DNA from: Terribacillus aidingensis
GTDB lineage: Bacteria > Bacillota > Bacilli > Bacillales > Amphibacillaceae
Direction: 5' to 3'
NCBI RefSeq assembly: GCF_900215625.1
Contig: NZ_OBEK01000001.1
Location: 186,001 to 250,000, forward strand
DNA: 64,000 nucleotides
The notes under the pieces are model-generated. The model did not search any database and had not been told where the DNA came from. It saw nothing but the letters and a program-made list of their open reading frames with translations. Below are positions 42,104-51,435 of this stretch, piece by piece. The translations under genes were made by a program, and so were the position numbers. Every line of letters starts with the position of its first letter. The stretch's first letter is position 1.

Positions 42104-42128
42104 GGTCTTCATTTCGGTTTTTTAGCTA

Positions 42129-43493
42129 TTATTTAAATAAGCTAATCATTTTATCTAGAAAACCCAGTACATCTAAAAAGACAATTACAATTGCAATTGG
42201 TGTCACGTATTTCAAGAGATAATACCAAACGTTGAAGAACATTTTACCGCTCTTAGAACCGAGTGAGATCTCCTCATACAATGCACTTTTTGATATTTTC
42301 AACGGAACAAAAATCGAAATAAGCAAAGCACCTAAAGGCATTAATACATTACTGACGGTAAAATCAAACAGATCAAATATTGTTTTGTCGAACACTAGAA
42401 CGTCTGATAATACTCCATACGACAGACAAGATGGAATACCGAGTACGAAGATCAGCAGTCCAAGCGTCCAAGCGCGTTTTTTGCGCTTTGTTTTGTCGTG
42501 TTTTGTCGTAGCTGCCACGAATATTTCCAGCATAGAAAAGGCGGATGTTAATGCTGCAAACAAGAACAATAGTAAAAAATTGATAAAGAAAATCACACCA
42601 AACTGCATCTGACTAAATACAGCGGGTAAGACCGCAAATATCAATACAGGTCCAGCGTCTGGTTCCATTCCAAATGAAAATACCCCTGGGAAAATCGCCA
42701 ATCCAGCCAATAACGCAACCAAAATATTAATGACAATAATAGAGATGGCCGAGAAAGGCAGGTTCTGTGTTTTCGGCAAGTAAGAGGCGTATGTCACCAT
42801 AACTGATACACCTAATGATAAGGTGAAGAACGCCTGACCAAGTGCCAATAAAATAGATTCCGATGTTAGTTTTGTAAAATCGGGAACAAGTAGAAACTCA
42901 ATTCCTTCTATTGATTGATCTAAAGTGACTGACCGGATAACTAATATTAGAAATAAGATAAAAAGTGCAGGTATCATAATCTTACTGGCTTTTTCTATTC
43001 CCTTTTGTACACCCTTCGCCACAACAACAATCGCCATTAACATGAAGACAAGCTGTGCTAGAAGCGTTGACCAAGGCTTAGCAATCAATTCACCAAATAA
43101 AGCGCCATATTGATCCTGAGATAAACCGTTTAATCCACCTCGTATTGCTTCAAACAAGTAAATAATAATCCAGCCGCCAACTACACTATAAAAGGATAAG
43201 AGGATAAAACACGTTACAATTCCTAACTTTCCGATTAAGCTCCAAGATGAATTTGGCGCAAACTTTTTATAAGCTGTGACAGCATCGCTTTGGGCTCTGC
43301 GGCCAACAACAAATTCCCCTAACAATAGCGGGGCACCTAATAATACTGTGAAAAATAAAAAGATCAGAAAGAAAGCGCCGCCCCCCCCTGTTCCGGCTAT
43401 ATATGGAAACTTCCAAATAGCACCTAAGCCAATAGCAGACCCAGCTGCTGCAAAGATAAAACCGATTTTAGACTTCCATTGTTCTTGGGACAT
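42129..43493 (-). CDS. Neurotransmitter:sodium symporter (NSS) family transporter
   Basis: A 454-residue LeuT-fold sodium symporter, about eleven helices. The TM1 signature is [25 protein letters not shown] and [15 protein letters not shown] matches the substrate/Na region. It probably imports an amino acid or amine. ATG 43493 follows AAAGGAGTCATGT; the longer frame is not coding. A run of eight Gs in the coding strand (43381-43388) encodes GGG next to the usual GxNGGGAF position, a slip-prone site. Confidence 0.9.
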   Translation of the reverse strand: MSQEQWKSKIGFIFAAAGSAIGLGAIWKFPYIAGTGGGGAFFLIFLFFTVLLGAPLLLGEFVVGRRAQSDAVTAYKKFAPNSSWSLIGKLGIVTCFILLSFYSVVGGWIIIYLFEAIRGGLNGLSQDQYGALFGELIAKPWSTLLAQLVFMLMAIVVVAKGVQKGIEKASKIMIPALFILFLILVIRSVTLDQSIEGIEFLLVPDFTKLTSESILLALGQAFFTLSLGVSVMVTYASYLPKTQNLPFSAISIIVINILVALLAGLAIFPGVFSFGMEPDAGPVLIFAVLPAVFSQMQFGVIFFINFLLLFLFAALTSAFSMLEIFVAATTKHDKTKRKKRAWTLGLLIFVLGIPSCLSYGVLSDVLVFDKTIFDLFDFTVSNVLMPLGALLISIFVPLKISKSALYEEISLGSKSGKMFFNVWYYLLKYVTPIAIVIVFLDVLGFLDKMISLFK

Positions 43494-43779
43494 ACATGAC
43501 TCCTTTCTGAATGTGTAATGCAGGCATAATAAAGATATTAACATATACAACAAAGGAATAGTTCGACTTTTTAAATATTTAGTTAATTAATAGATGAGCA
43601 TCTGAATTGATTTTACATATCTAGAATAAATAGGATGACTGTGTGAGTTTTCAGAAACAATAGGGAAAAGCTATCGGCCCCTATAATGCATCATTCGTTT
43701 GTACTGCTAAAGAAAAGGATATTTTGTTACAGTAAGAGAACTATGTATGAATAATCTTATCTATTGGGAGTTGGTTGCA

Positions 43780-44622
43780 GTGAATTATACGGTGAACAAG
43801 GAATGGCTTTATGAACAGTTACATAATCCGCAAGTCAGAATCGCAGACTGTCGATTTGCATTAAGTGCGCCTGATAAAGGAGAAAAGCTTTATAAAGAAA
43901 GCCATATCCCAGGTGCTGTTTATTTTGATTTGGACAAGCAGTTATCAGGTTCTGTAGAAAAGCATGGCGGCCGGCACCCGCTTCCAGATGTGAAACAATT
44001 TCAAGCAGCTATCGAAAAAGCCGGAATTGATAACACAACGACAGTCATTGCTTATGACGACAGTGATGGCCAGTTCGCAGCCCGCTTCTGGTGGCTGCTG
44101 ACGTACGCTGGGCATGAAAAAGTGTATGTACTGGATGGAGGTTTTAAAGGCTGGACTGGAGCCGGTTACAGCACGACTAAGGAAGTACCGGAATATCAGC
44201 CAGCGATGTTTGAAGTAACGATGCAAGGTGACCTGTTAGCAACTTATGAAGAAGTAAAAGAGATTGTCGATCAAAAAAAGAAGTCTCCAGTATTAATTGA
44301 TGCAAGAGACGAACGACGCTACTTAGGCGAAGTTGAACCTATTGATAGAGTAGCTGGACATATACCAGGTGCGATTAATAAATTCTGGGCAGACGGATTA
44401 GTGCACGGATTATTCAAGGGCAAGGGAGAACAGAGAAAACGATTTGCCGAGCTGAATCCAGCTGATCCTGTCATCGTGTATTGCGGATCAGGAGTAACAG
44501 CTGCGCCTAACTATATAGCTTTAAGGATGGCCGGATTTGAAAATGTGAAACTGTATGCAGGGAGTTATAGTGATTGGGTGTCTTATGAGGAAAATCCGGT
44601 GGCAAAAGGGAAAGAGTCTTAA
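43780..44622 (+). CDS. Tandem-rhodanese sulfurtransferase (3-mercaptopyruvate type)
   Basis: A 280-residue protein with two rhodanese domains. The active-site Cys is in the second domain loop YCGSGVTAAPNYIAL. The first domain (IPGAVYFDLDKQLSG, HGGRHPLPD, YDDSDGQFAARFWWLL) is inactive, as in TSTs. The CGSGVT loop is typical of mercaptopyruvate sulfurtransferases, CRKGVT of thiosulfate enzymes. GTG 43780 is favoured, being spaced after TTGGGAG; the listed upstream ATG adds a poor N-terminus. Confidence 0.88.
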   Translation: MNYTVNKEWLYEQLHNPQVRIADCRFALSAPDKGEKLYKESHIPGAVYFDLDKQLSGSVEKHGGRHPLPDVKQFQAAIEKAGIDNTTTVIAYDDSDGQFAARFWWLLTYAGHEKVYVLDGGFKGWTGAGYSTTKEVPEYQPAMFEVTMQGDLLATYEEVKEIVDQKKKSPVLIDARDERRYLGEVEPIDRVAGHIPGAINKFWADGLVHGLFKGKGEQRKRFAELNPADPVIVYCGSGVTAAPNYIALRMAGFENVKLYAGSYSDWVSYEENPVAKGKES

Positions 44623-44649
44623 GATTCAAATGAGGAAGAAGAACATAAC

Positions 44650-45549
44650 CTAAGCGGTTTGTTCTTTTTCCTCATTTGAACGTCTATGCTTCTTTCTTTT
44701 TACTGTTATAAGGTAGAAAGCAACCATAACAATAGCAGACGATACGACACTCACATAGGGAGATTGTCCGGAGACGGCAAATAAAGAAGGGATATCTCCT
44801 ACTACGCTGTTATCACTAACAATAAACAATACAAGAAATATGTTATTAGCAGCATGAGCTCCAATAGATAATTCCGCAGAGTTACTTTTGATTGCGATAT
44901 ACGTAAACATAAAGCCTATAAATACGTAATCAAAACCTATAATTATAGCTCCTTTACTCATTTCTGGATTTTCAAAGTGCAAAGAACCGAATATCAAGCC
45001 TACTATGACAGACAATAAGATAGGGTTTCTCAACCATTTTCCTGCCCACTGTAAGATAAACCCCCTGAACATCAACTCTTCACATGTAGTTTGGATGGGC
45101 ACGAGTAAGACTGCAATGCATACCAGCCACATATAGTTTGAGAAATCGAACGGATGTAATGAATACGATTGTGGAAAGATGATAAATTTCACAATATTCT
45201 CTATTGCCATAAGACCACAGAAAACTAGAAATCCATATAGTGTCTTCTTCCAATTAATCTTGGAATAGGGTGTAATAAGGGTTTTTAATGATCTTTTGTG
45301 GATGACAGCAATGCTGAACCAAATACCCAGTAACCAAACAAAAAAATGTATATGGGATATAGCAAGATCTGCTATTGGTCTTCCTAAGATAAATTCTGGT
45401 GAATCTAATGCTGCTGGGTCTAATAGAAATAATGCAAGTGCATAAAAGAAACCGCTTATTAGGATAAAAAGTAAAATGGTTAGGAGAGACAGTAGATATC
45501 GCCAGAAACTATTCTTTCCTTGTTCAATTCTTGTAAATGATTTTGTCAT
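44650..45549 (-). CDS. CPBP-family intramembrane metalloprotease
   Basis: A 299-residue membrane protein of the CPBP (CAAX-protease/bacteriocin-processing) group. The EExxxR motif is in TTCEELMFRGFILQWAG, the FxxxH motif in FGSLHFENPEMS, and the third in SIGAHAANNIFL. Such proteins process or protect against secreted peptides, but the substrate is unknown. ATG 45549 follows AAAGGAATATTGTG. No bacteriocin genes are nearby. Confidence 0.87.
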   Translation of the reverse strand: MTKSFTRIEQGKNSFWRYLLSLLTILLFILISGFFYALALFLLDPAALDSPEFILGRPIADLAISHIHFFVWLLGIWFSIAVIHKRSLKTLITPYSKINWKKTLYGFLVFCGLMAIENIVKFIIFPQSYSLHPFDFSNYMWLVCIAVLLVPIQTTCEELMFRGFILQWAGKWLRNPILLSVIVGLIFGSLHFENPEMSKGAIIIGFDYVFIGFMFTYIAIKSNSAELSIGAHAANNIFLVLFIVSDNSVVGDIPSLFAVSGQSPYVSVVSSAIVMVAFYLITVKRKKHRRSNEEKEQTA

Positions 45550-45552
45550 CAC

Positions 45553-45884
45553 AATATTCCTTTCATGTCATTAGGGTTATTACTTGCAGGACTAATATTC
45601 TTTACAGTATGTATTGCTTTCTCTCTATAGCTGCTCATTCTCCAATCCAGGGAGCGCGCGTCTTTAAATTCTACCTTTTATTTCCACTTTAAACAATTAG
45701 ATTTTCCAATTCAATGCAATATTCTCCGCCTTGCAGCTAAATAAGCAATGCAGAATTTTTGATGCTATTACAACAAAGATAAATAAGAATAAATAACAGA
45801 TATTGAAAAGCATGCTTGTTTACAAAAAGCTTACATTACAGTTATTAAAGACTCGTCATATCTATAATAAAAGGAGCTAATAAG
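45553..45884. other. Intergenic region without recognisable genes
   Basis: About 330 bp between the divergent protease and methyltransferase genes. AT-rich, with no reading frame carrying a ribosome site, and no clear inverted repeat beyond short matches. Probably only the two promoters. Confidence 0.5.
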
Positions 45885-46439
45885 ATGGATCCGAAATTAC
45901 AGAAGAAAATCAATAAATTAAATAGTATAGAGAGAGTGCCGGCAGAAGAAATGTTCGAGTTATTGTCTATAAAGGAAAGTGATAACATATTAGACCTAGG
46001 AGCCGGTACGGGGTATATTTCGCTTGCTATTGCGAAGCTGGTGAACACGGTATATGCATTCGATATGGATGAAAATATACTTGCTTACTTGGGGACACAA
46101 GCAAAAGACAGAGGTATATCAAATGTTCAAACAATTGCAGGGGATTTCCGTGAGATACCATTAGATGATAAGTTAGTAAATATCGCGTTTGCTTCTATTT
46201 CTTTGCATGAAGTGCAGCCCCTTTCCACAGCATTGAAGGAGATCAACAGAGTCTTAGAAGACAAAGGCTTGCTTTTATGTATTGATTTTGAGGAGACAGC
46301 GTCCACTTCAGGACGCAGAGTGTCATCGAAAGATATGGCAGCTGAGATGCAGAATGCGGGCTTTACGATTGTTGATAAGATTCTCCCAACAACTAAAATC
46401 ATGAATCAGCCTGTGTACATAATTCTTGCTCAAAACTAA
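45885..46439 (+). CDS. Class I SAM-dependent methyltransferase
   Basis: A 184-residue methyltransferase with SAM motif I ILDLGAGTGYISLAIAK, acidic motif II (AFDMDEN), and DFREIPLDDKLVNIAFASIS for motif III/IV. Substrate unknown; UbiE/ArsM-type relatives methylate small molecules. AAAGGAGCTAATAAG precedes the ATG. Shares a terminator with the convergent betaine carrier. Confidence 0.85.
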   Translation: MDPKLQKKINKLNSIERVPAEEMFELLSIKESDNILDLGAGTGYISLAIAKLVNTVYAFDMDENILAYLGTQAKDRGISNVQTIAGDFREIPLDDKLVNIAFASISLHEVQPLSTALKEINRVLEDKGLLLCIDFEETASTSGRRVSSKDMAAEMQNAGFTIVDKILPTTKIMNQPVYIILAQN

Positions 46440-46482
46440 CAAAAAAGCCTTGTGCCAATCCATTTGGCACAAGGCTTCTATT
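46440..46482. terminator. Bidirectional terminator
   Basis: AAGCCTTGTGCCAA and TTGGCACAAGGCTT pair perfectly between the methyltransferase and BCCT genes. Confidence 0.92.
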
Positions 46483-48006
46483 TTACTTCGTTGCTTTCGG
46501 TTTTGGTCTTCTAATTTGACCGATTCCTAATTCTTTTGCTTCTTTATTTAATGATTTGAGTAAGCTAATTACCATCAAGCCCATTATCACCGAGAACGGG
46601 AGGGCTACGATAATCATCGTGTTTTGCAAGGCCTGCAATCCACCTGAATAAAGCAAAGCAAGTGCCGTAATGGCTAGGAACGCGCCCCAAATTACTTTGA
46701 TTTGGGTACTTGGGTTTTGAGAACCGTTTGTTGTCATCATACCCAGCACAAAAGTACCGGAGTCAGCAGAAGTAACAAAGAACGTTACGATTATTAGGAT
46801 AGCTAGAATAGATAGTGCTAAGCTCATTGGGAAACCTTCTAGTACGCCGAATAGTGATTGCTCATTTGATAGTGACGAAATAGAGACCATTCCAGCTAAT
46901 TCTGCTTTGATTGCTGCACCACCCATAGTTGTGAACCATAGGAAACTTATGAGAGATGGAACAATTAAAACATACGTAACAAATTCACGAATTGTTCTGC
47001 CTTTCGATACGCGAGCGATAAAGATACCAACAAATGGTGACCAAGCAATCCACCATGACCAATAGAAGATTGTCCAGCCGTTAATCCAGCTGCGGGATTC
47101 TTCGCTTAGTGGAGCAATTCGTAAACTCATATCAACAAATTGCTGCACGTAACCGCCTAAAGTATCAATAAACAAGTTAAGCGTAAAGATTGTTGAGCCA
47201 AAGAAGAATACCATGATGAATAGCAGAGCGGTAAGGCCCATATTCAGGTTACTCAAGATTTTAATTCCTTTGCTCAAACCAGTTAAAGCGGAGATCATAA
47301 ATAGAATGGTAACAGTAACAACAATAATCGTCTGCGTCGTCATATTGCTCGGAACATCGAACAAATAAGACAGTCCGCCATTTATTTGTGCTGCACCGAA
47401 CCCTAGTGTAGTGGCAACCCCAATAACAGTAGAAATAACTGCAATTGTATCAATTATCTTACCAAACAGACCTTCTGCATGCTTACCAATTAGAGGTCGT
47501 AAAGTTCTGCTGATTAAAGCACGCTCACCTTTTCTAAAAGTAAAGTAACCAAGCACTAAAGCAACAGTTCCGTAAATCGCCCATGCATGAATTCCCCAGT
47601 GGAAGAATGTAAAACGCATGGCATCTTTAATACCTTGATCCGTTCCAAGCTCTCCCGTAGGTGAACTAATTGCATAGTGACTGATTGGTTCAGCCGTACC
47701 GTAGAAAATCAAACCAATTCCCACACCAGCGCTAAATAGCATGGCAAGCCACGTTGGCTTAGAGAATTCAGGCTTATCATCTGGTTTACCAAGTTTGATA
47801 CGTCCAACTGGACTTACTAATAAATAGAAACATACTAATACAAACACAGCTACTATACCTAAGTAATACCAGCCAAAGGTATCCGTAATAAAAGCTTGTG
47901 TGTTCGTTGTGGCACTCTCTAGCGTGTCTGGAATGGTGACCCCCATGATCACAAGAGCTGCCACAATTGCTATTGATGCATAAAACACTGATGAGGCATT
48001 CTTCAT
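46483..48006 (-). CDS. BCCT-family betaine/choline/carnitine transporter (OpuD-like)
   Basis: A 507-residue twelve-helix secondary carrier for quaternary ammonium compounds. BCCT hallmarks: GVGIGLIFYGTAEPISH near 95, the tryptophan-rich signature IFYWSWWIAWSPFVGIFIARVSKGR near 315, and TSADSGTFVLGMMT. It is Na+- or H+-coupled and usually osmotically controlled at its charged C-terminus (QIRRPKPKATK). It most likely feeds betaine, or choline for BetA/BetB at 6.6-9.9 kb. OpuD-type assignment is by family; choline-specific BetT is an alternative. Confidence 0.9.
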   Translation of the reverse strand: MKNASSVFYASIAIVAALVIMGVTIPDTLESATTNTQAFITDTFGWYYLGIVAVFVLVCFYLLVSPVGRIKLGKPDDKPEFSKPTWLAMLFSAGVGIGLIFYGTAEPISHYAISSPTGELGTDQGIKDAMRFTFFHWGIHAWAIYGTVALVLGYFTFRKGERALISRTLRPLIGKHAEGLFGKIIDTIAVISTVIGVATTLGFGAAQINGGLSYLFDVPSNMTTQTIIVVTVTILFMISALTGLSKGIKILSNLNMGLTALLFIMVFFFGSTIFTLNLFIDTLGGYVQQFVDMSLRIAPLSEESRSWINGWTIFYWSWWIAWSPFVGIFIARVSKGRTIREFVTYVLIVPSLISFLWFTTMGGAAIKAELAGMVSISSLSNEQSLFGVLEGFPMSLALSILAILIIVTFFVTSADSGTFVLGMMTTNGSQNPSTQIKVIWGAFLAITALALLYSGGLQALQNTMIIVALPFSVIMGLMVISLLKSLNKEAKELGIGQIRRPKPKATK

Positions 48007-48810
48007 ATGTGATGTAATACTCCTATCGTTGTATTTTTCGTGGTTTTTTCTTTATTTAATGGAGAACATATAGAAATGAAAAACCAATTAAATGAATTGC
48101 ACGGAAGCAATTGCAATCATCCATAAATACTCTGCTTACAACTAACAATAATTAGAAGAGGTATCAAATTTTTTAACTCTAGCCCCGCTAAGCTACAGAT
48201 AAAAAATCTGGTAAGAAGTATGGATACTAAAATAATGGGACTTTTTGGGGTGCTTATCTAGCTTAACAAAGAGCAAACTATAAAGCACATGCGATATACA
48301 CGATTTATTTGAGTTCTAGAGCCATTAGTCAGTGTTAGAGTAATCTGACCGTATTAATACTCCATAATGCTCAAGATTATGGACTATATGACATACAAGA
48401 CCGTCTTATTTCACGAAATAAGCTATTTAATAGATATATTATTACCGGGGAGAGAAGTAATGATACTACTTTTATAACAACTTAACATTACTTTGTGGTG
48501 ACAGAAGACAGTGATAATAAATTTTATTTCTCCCAAAATACATCCGTTTTGAAGCAGTGTGAATTGAGGGAATATTCTAACTATAAGTGTACTGCCATGA
48601 AAAAAATGGGAGGCCTCTTTAAAAGGGTACCTCTCTTTTTTGTTTTTGTCGATTCTGGAGGGAAAATTATCTTAGTCAGTTGAGAAAAGAGCAAGATTCG
48701 GCAGCAATTTACAAAAGACTTACGAGTATTATCAATATTAATTTTTGTTTAATAAATTTTAACAATAAACAAACAGCTATAGCAGCTAATGTTTGCTACA
48801 TTTTATATAG
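48007..48810. other. Long intergenic region, no gene seen
   Basis: About 800 bp of AT-rich sequence between BCCT and the GT2 leader. Contains short hairpins (TCCATAA/TTATGGA at 48361-48383) and a terminator-like GAGGCC...ACCTC with T-run near 48610-48650. No frame has a convincing ribosome site. Probably control sequence of the BCCT gene plus decayed DNA. Confidence 0.45.
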
Positions 48811-49039
48811 AGTGGAGGTTTGCGGATTGCCAAATCATTCAGAGGAATAAGAAGCGGATAACTGTCCTAAGCGAGCCAATCGGCTGCCTGCTGCAGAGCA
48901 GCAGGGGAAAGGAGTGAGCCTGCAACGCTTATAACACGTTTGGTCTTCGTTAAACCGAAAAATAGTTACTAATATAGGAAATGAAGCCAGGAGAAACAAC
49001 TAGACTGTCAGGCTATTAATCTGAGATATGAGGTGCGTC
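48811..49039 (+). ncRNA. Candidate structured 5' leader of the GT2 gene (class not recognised)
   Basis: A GC-richer block in AT-rich surroundings. It contains a perfect CCTGCTGC-AGA-GCAGCAGG hairpin (48887-48905), AGCC/GGCT before it, GCAGG/CCTGC across a GGAAAGGAGTGAG internal loop, and TTTGGT/ACCgAAA near 48940-48959. GAAGCCAGGAGA near 48982 faintly recalls the 3' box of cobalamin riboswitches, but the other boxes are missing. Short weakly coding stretches also occur. It may be a riboswitch-like or attenuation leader. Confidence 0.35.
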
Positions 49040-50320
49040 ATGGTCAGAGATACGTTAGAGGTTTTGAGTCACTTTATTTTCTATATAGGCATTTTATTTA
49101 CACTGTTATTTGTATATAAGATGATTTATGTAGTTGTTGCGTTTAAGGCAAGAAGAGGGGAATCTCCAAAGGACCAAGACGTTCCTCTTTCTAAGTACGC
49201 TTTCTTGATACCGGCACGAAATGAAGAGCTGGTAATCGGTCAGCTGATCCAAAGCATAAAGGACCAAAATTACCCCAAAGAGCTATATGACATCTTCGTC
49301 GTGGCCGATAACTGTACGGATAATACTGCTAAGATTGCCAGAGAAGCAGGAGCAATTGTTACAGAACGCTTCAATGAGAATCAAATTGGAAAAGGATATG
49401 CGCTTAAGCATGTACTGAACGTTATAGATGCGGATTGTGCTGCTAGATACGATGGATACTTTGTCTTTGATGCGGACAATCTTCTTGATAAGAACTATAT
49501 CGCGGAAATGAATAAAACCTTTAATCAGGGATACAGAATCGTAACTAGTTATCGAAATTCCAAAAATCACGATGAGAATTGGATTACCTCTGGTTATGCA
49601 CTTTGGTTTCTGTATGAAGCGGAATTCCTTAACCGCCCAAGAATGTTCCTCAAGACAAGTTGTGCTGTTTCGGGAACAGGTTTCTTAATCCATTCCGATG
49701 TAATAAAAGAGAACGGAGGCTGGGTGCATCATCTGCTCACAGAGGACATTGAATTCACCGTCTCTCAAATTATTCAAGGTGATAAAATTGGCTACTGCGG
49801 CAGCGCCGTGTTTTATGACGAACAGCCCTCTACATTCAGTCAATCCTGGAAGCAGCGGCTACGCTGGGCAAAAGGATTTTACCAAGTGTTTATGAATTAC
49901 GGAAAAGAGCTGTCCCATGGGGTGGTTCGAGGTAAAGGAAATAAGCTATCTTGCTTTGATATGATGATGACAGTTATGCCAATTATGATTCTAACTGTAC
50001 TCAGTCTGCTCGCTAATATATTGATCCTGGTACTTGTGGCCATTGAAGGCAAGGGACTTGCCGAGACCTACACGACAGGAGTAACTATTGGAGTTCTATC
50101 TATTTATGGTTCACTGTTTCTGCTGGGACTAATTACAACCATTGCTGAATGGAATAAGATTCGCTGTCCGAACTGGAAAAAGATCTTTTATCTATTCACA
50201 TTTCCGCTCTTTATGTTTACATATCTGCCTATATCCTTGTTTGCTCTATTCAAGAGAATTGAATGGAAACCAATCAGGCATACAGTCGTCAAATCCCTTG
50301 ATGATCTGCGGGAGAGTTAA
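49040..50320 (+). CDS. Family 2 processive-type glycosyltransferase
   Basis: A 426-residue membrane glycosyltransferase. One N-terminal helix is followed by a GT2 domain: PARNEELVIGQLI, VVADNCTDNT, DADN (metal-binding DxD), TEDIEFT (TED) and QSWKQRLRWAKG (QxxRW). These show a cellulose/hyaluronan/PNAG-synthase-like polymerase. Three to four C-terminal helices form the channel. It has no partner export genes nearby. ATG 49040 follows TGAGGTGCGTC; an ATG 12 bp earlier has none. Confidence 0.88.
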   Translation: MVRDTLEVLSHFIFYIGILFTLLFVYKMIYVVVAFKARRGESPKDQDVPLSKYAFLIPARNEELVIGQLIQSIKDQNYPKELYDIFVVADNCTDNTAKIAREAGAIVTERFNENQIGKGYALKHVLNVIDADCAARYDGYFVFDADNLLDKNYIAEMNKTFNQGYRIVTSYRNSKNHDENWITSGYALWFLYEAEFLNRPRMFLKTSCAVSGTGFLIHSDVIKENGGWVHHLLTEDIEFTVSQIIQGDKIGYCGSAVFYDEQPSTFSQSWKQRLRWAKGFYQVFMNYGKELSHGVVRGKGNKLSCFDMMMTVMPIMILTVLSLLANILILVLVAIEGKGLAETYTTGVTIGVLSIYGSLFLLGLITTIAEWNKIRCPNWKKIFYLFTFPLFMFTYLPISLFALFKRIEWKPIRHTVVKSLDDLRES

Positions 50321-50577
50321 ATAGGATAGTTTTCAAAAAGCAGGTAAAAGGAAGAGCCTCATAAATGAGAGTGAAGGGAAACGCCTTTCGCTCTTATTTT
50401 TAGTGGGAGAACTCCCTATGGCCCCATGCTGCAGAGGGCGTACACGTTTATTTGCCGAGCAAAGAAAGAATAAAGAGAATGCCCCTCCATCATTCTTCAT
50501 AAAACTCCGTGTAAACTCTCCCAAACCGCTATATAATGACAGATAGATACAAAACTGGACGGAAAGAAGGCAGACAC

Positions 50578-51057
50578 ATGAAAATTACCATCATCAGCGT
50601 CGGTAAACTAAAAGAAAAATACCTCAAGCAAGGCATCGAAGAATACACCAAACGTCTCGGTGCTTACGCTAAAGTAGATCTAATCGAAGTCCCAGACGAA
50701 AAAGCCCCTGAAAACTTAAGCGAAGCCGACATGCAAATCGTTAAACAAAAAGAAGGCGACCGTATCTTGTCGAAAATTGGCCCCGATAATCACGTCATTT
50801 CCCTGGAAATAAAAGGCCAAATGATCACATCCGAACAACTCGCGTCGAAAATTGACAGTCTAGCGACATATGGCAAAAGTAAAATTGTCTTTGTTATAGG
50901 CGGATCTTTAGGATTGAGTGAAGAAGTGATGCAGCGGAGTGATTATGCGCTGTCATTCTCAAAAATGACATTCCCGCATCAGTTGATGAAGCTGGTATTG
51001 GTGGAGCAGGTTTATCGAGCGTTTCGGATTATTAAGGGGGAACCGTACCATAAATAA
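50578..51057 (+). CDS. rlmH: 23S rRNA pseudouridine-1915 N3-methyltransferase
   Basis: A 159-residue SPOUT methyltransferase that modifies pseudouridine 1915 in helix 69 of 23S rRNA. Signature [12 protein letters not shown] and [22 protein letters not shown] form the trefoil knot that binds SAM. The length is exactly typical. ATG 50578 is chosen (AAGAAGG 8 bases before). In Bacillus rlmH lies near the chromosome origin, but its usual neighbours are not present here. Confidence 0.95.
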   Translation: MKITIISVGKLKEKYLKQGIEEYTKRLGAYAKVDLIEVPDEKAPENLSEADMQIVKQKEGDRILSKIGPDNHVISLEIKGQMITSEQLASKIDSLATYGKSKIVFVIGGSLGLSEEVMQRSDYALSFSKMTFPHQLMKLVLVEQVYRAFRIIKGEPYHK

Positions 51058-51435
51058 GTGAGGTATGATGAAAGAACAGCTCAACATCATTAATGTTGAG
51101 CTTCTTTTAAAGCCTTTATTTAATCTTGTGAATAGAACTAATTGAGTCTGCTTAGAGAACCTGTTCATAAACGTAATCACACTAACCTGCTTGGTGCTTT
51201 ACGTTATGCATTAACTGCCTCTTAAACTTTAAAAAGACTAATAGTTCCCAACAACTTTCCCTCTACTGACAGTTACAGCTAATTGAAAAACATCTGCTAT
51301 AATGTATGAGCATAACTTATGAAGAAATATATGAGAAAAGCAGCTAAAGCTAAGGGGTATATCTACTATCGTGTAATAGAATCTCTACATTACTTTGTAC
51401 ATAAGAACATAGTCAGCAGTTAGGGGTTAGTAGGT
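51058..51435. other. Intergenic region with rlmH terminator
   Basis: GCTCAACAT/ATGTTGAGC (51076-51098) with a following TTCTTTT is the rlmH terminator. The remaining 330 bp up to the kinase is AT-rich with TATAAT at 51298-51303 and no gene. Confidence 0.7.

Noticed and set aside
48495-48683. 62-codon plus-strand frame
   Set aside because: No ribosome site, atypical composition, and it includes a terminator-like hairpin and T-run.
48972-49010. Cobalamin riboswitch 3' box (GAAGCCAGGAGA)
   Set aside because: The B12 box and the GCCACTG and GGGAAGG elements are missing; kept only as an unclassified leader.
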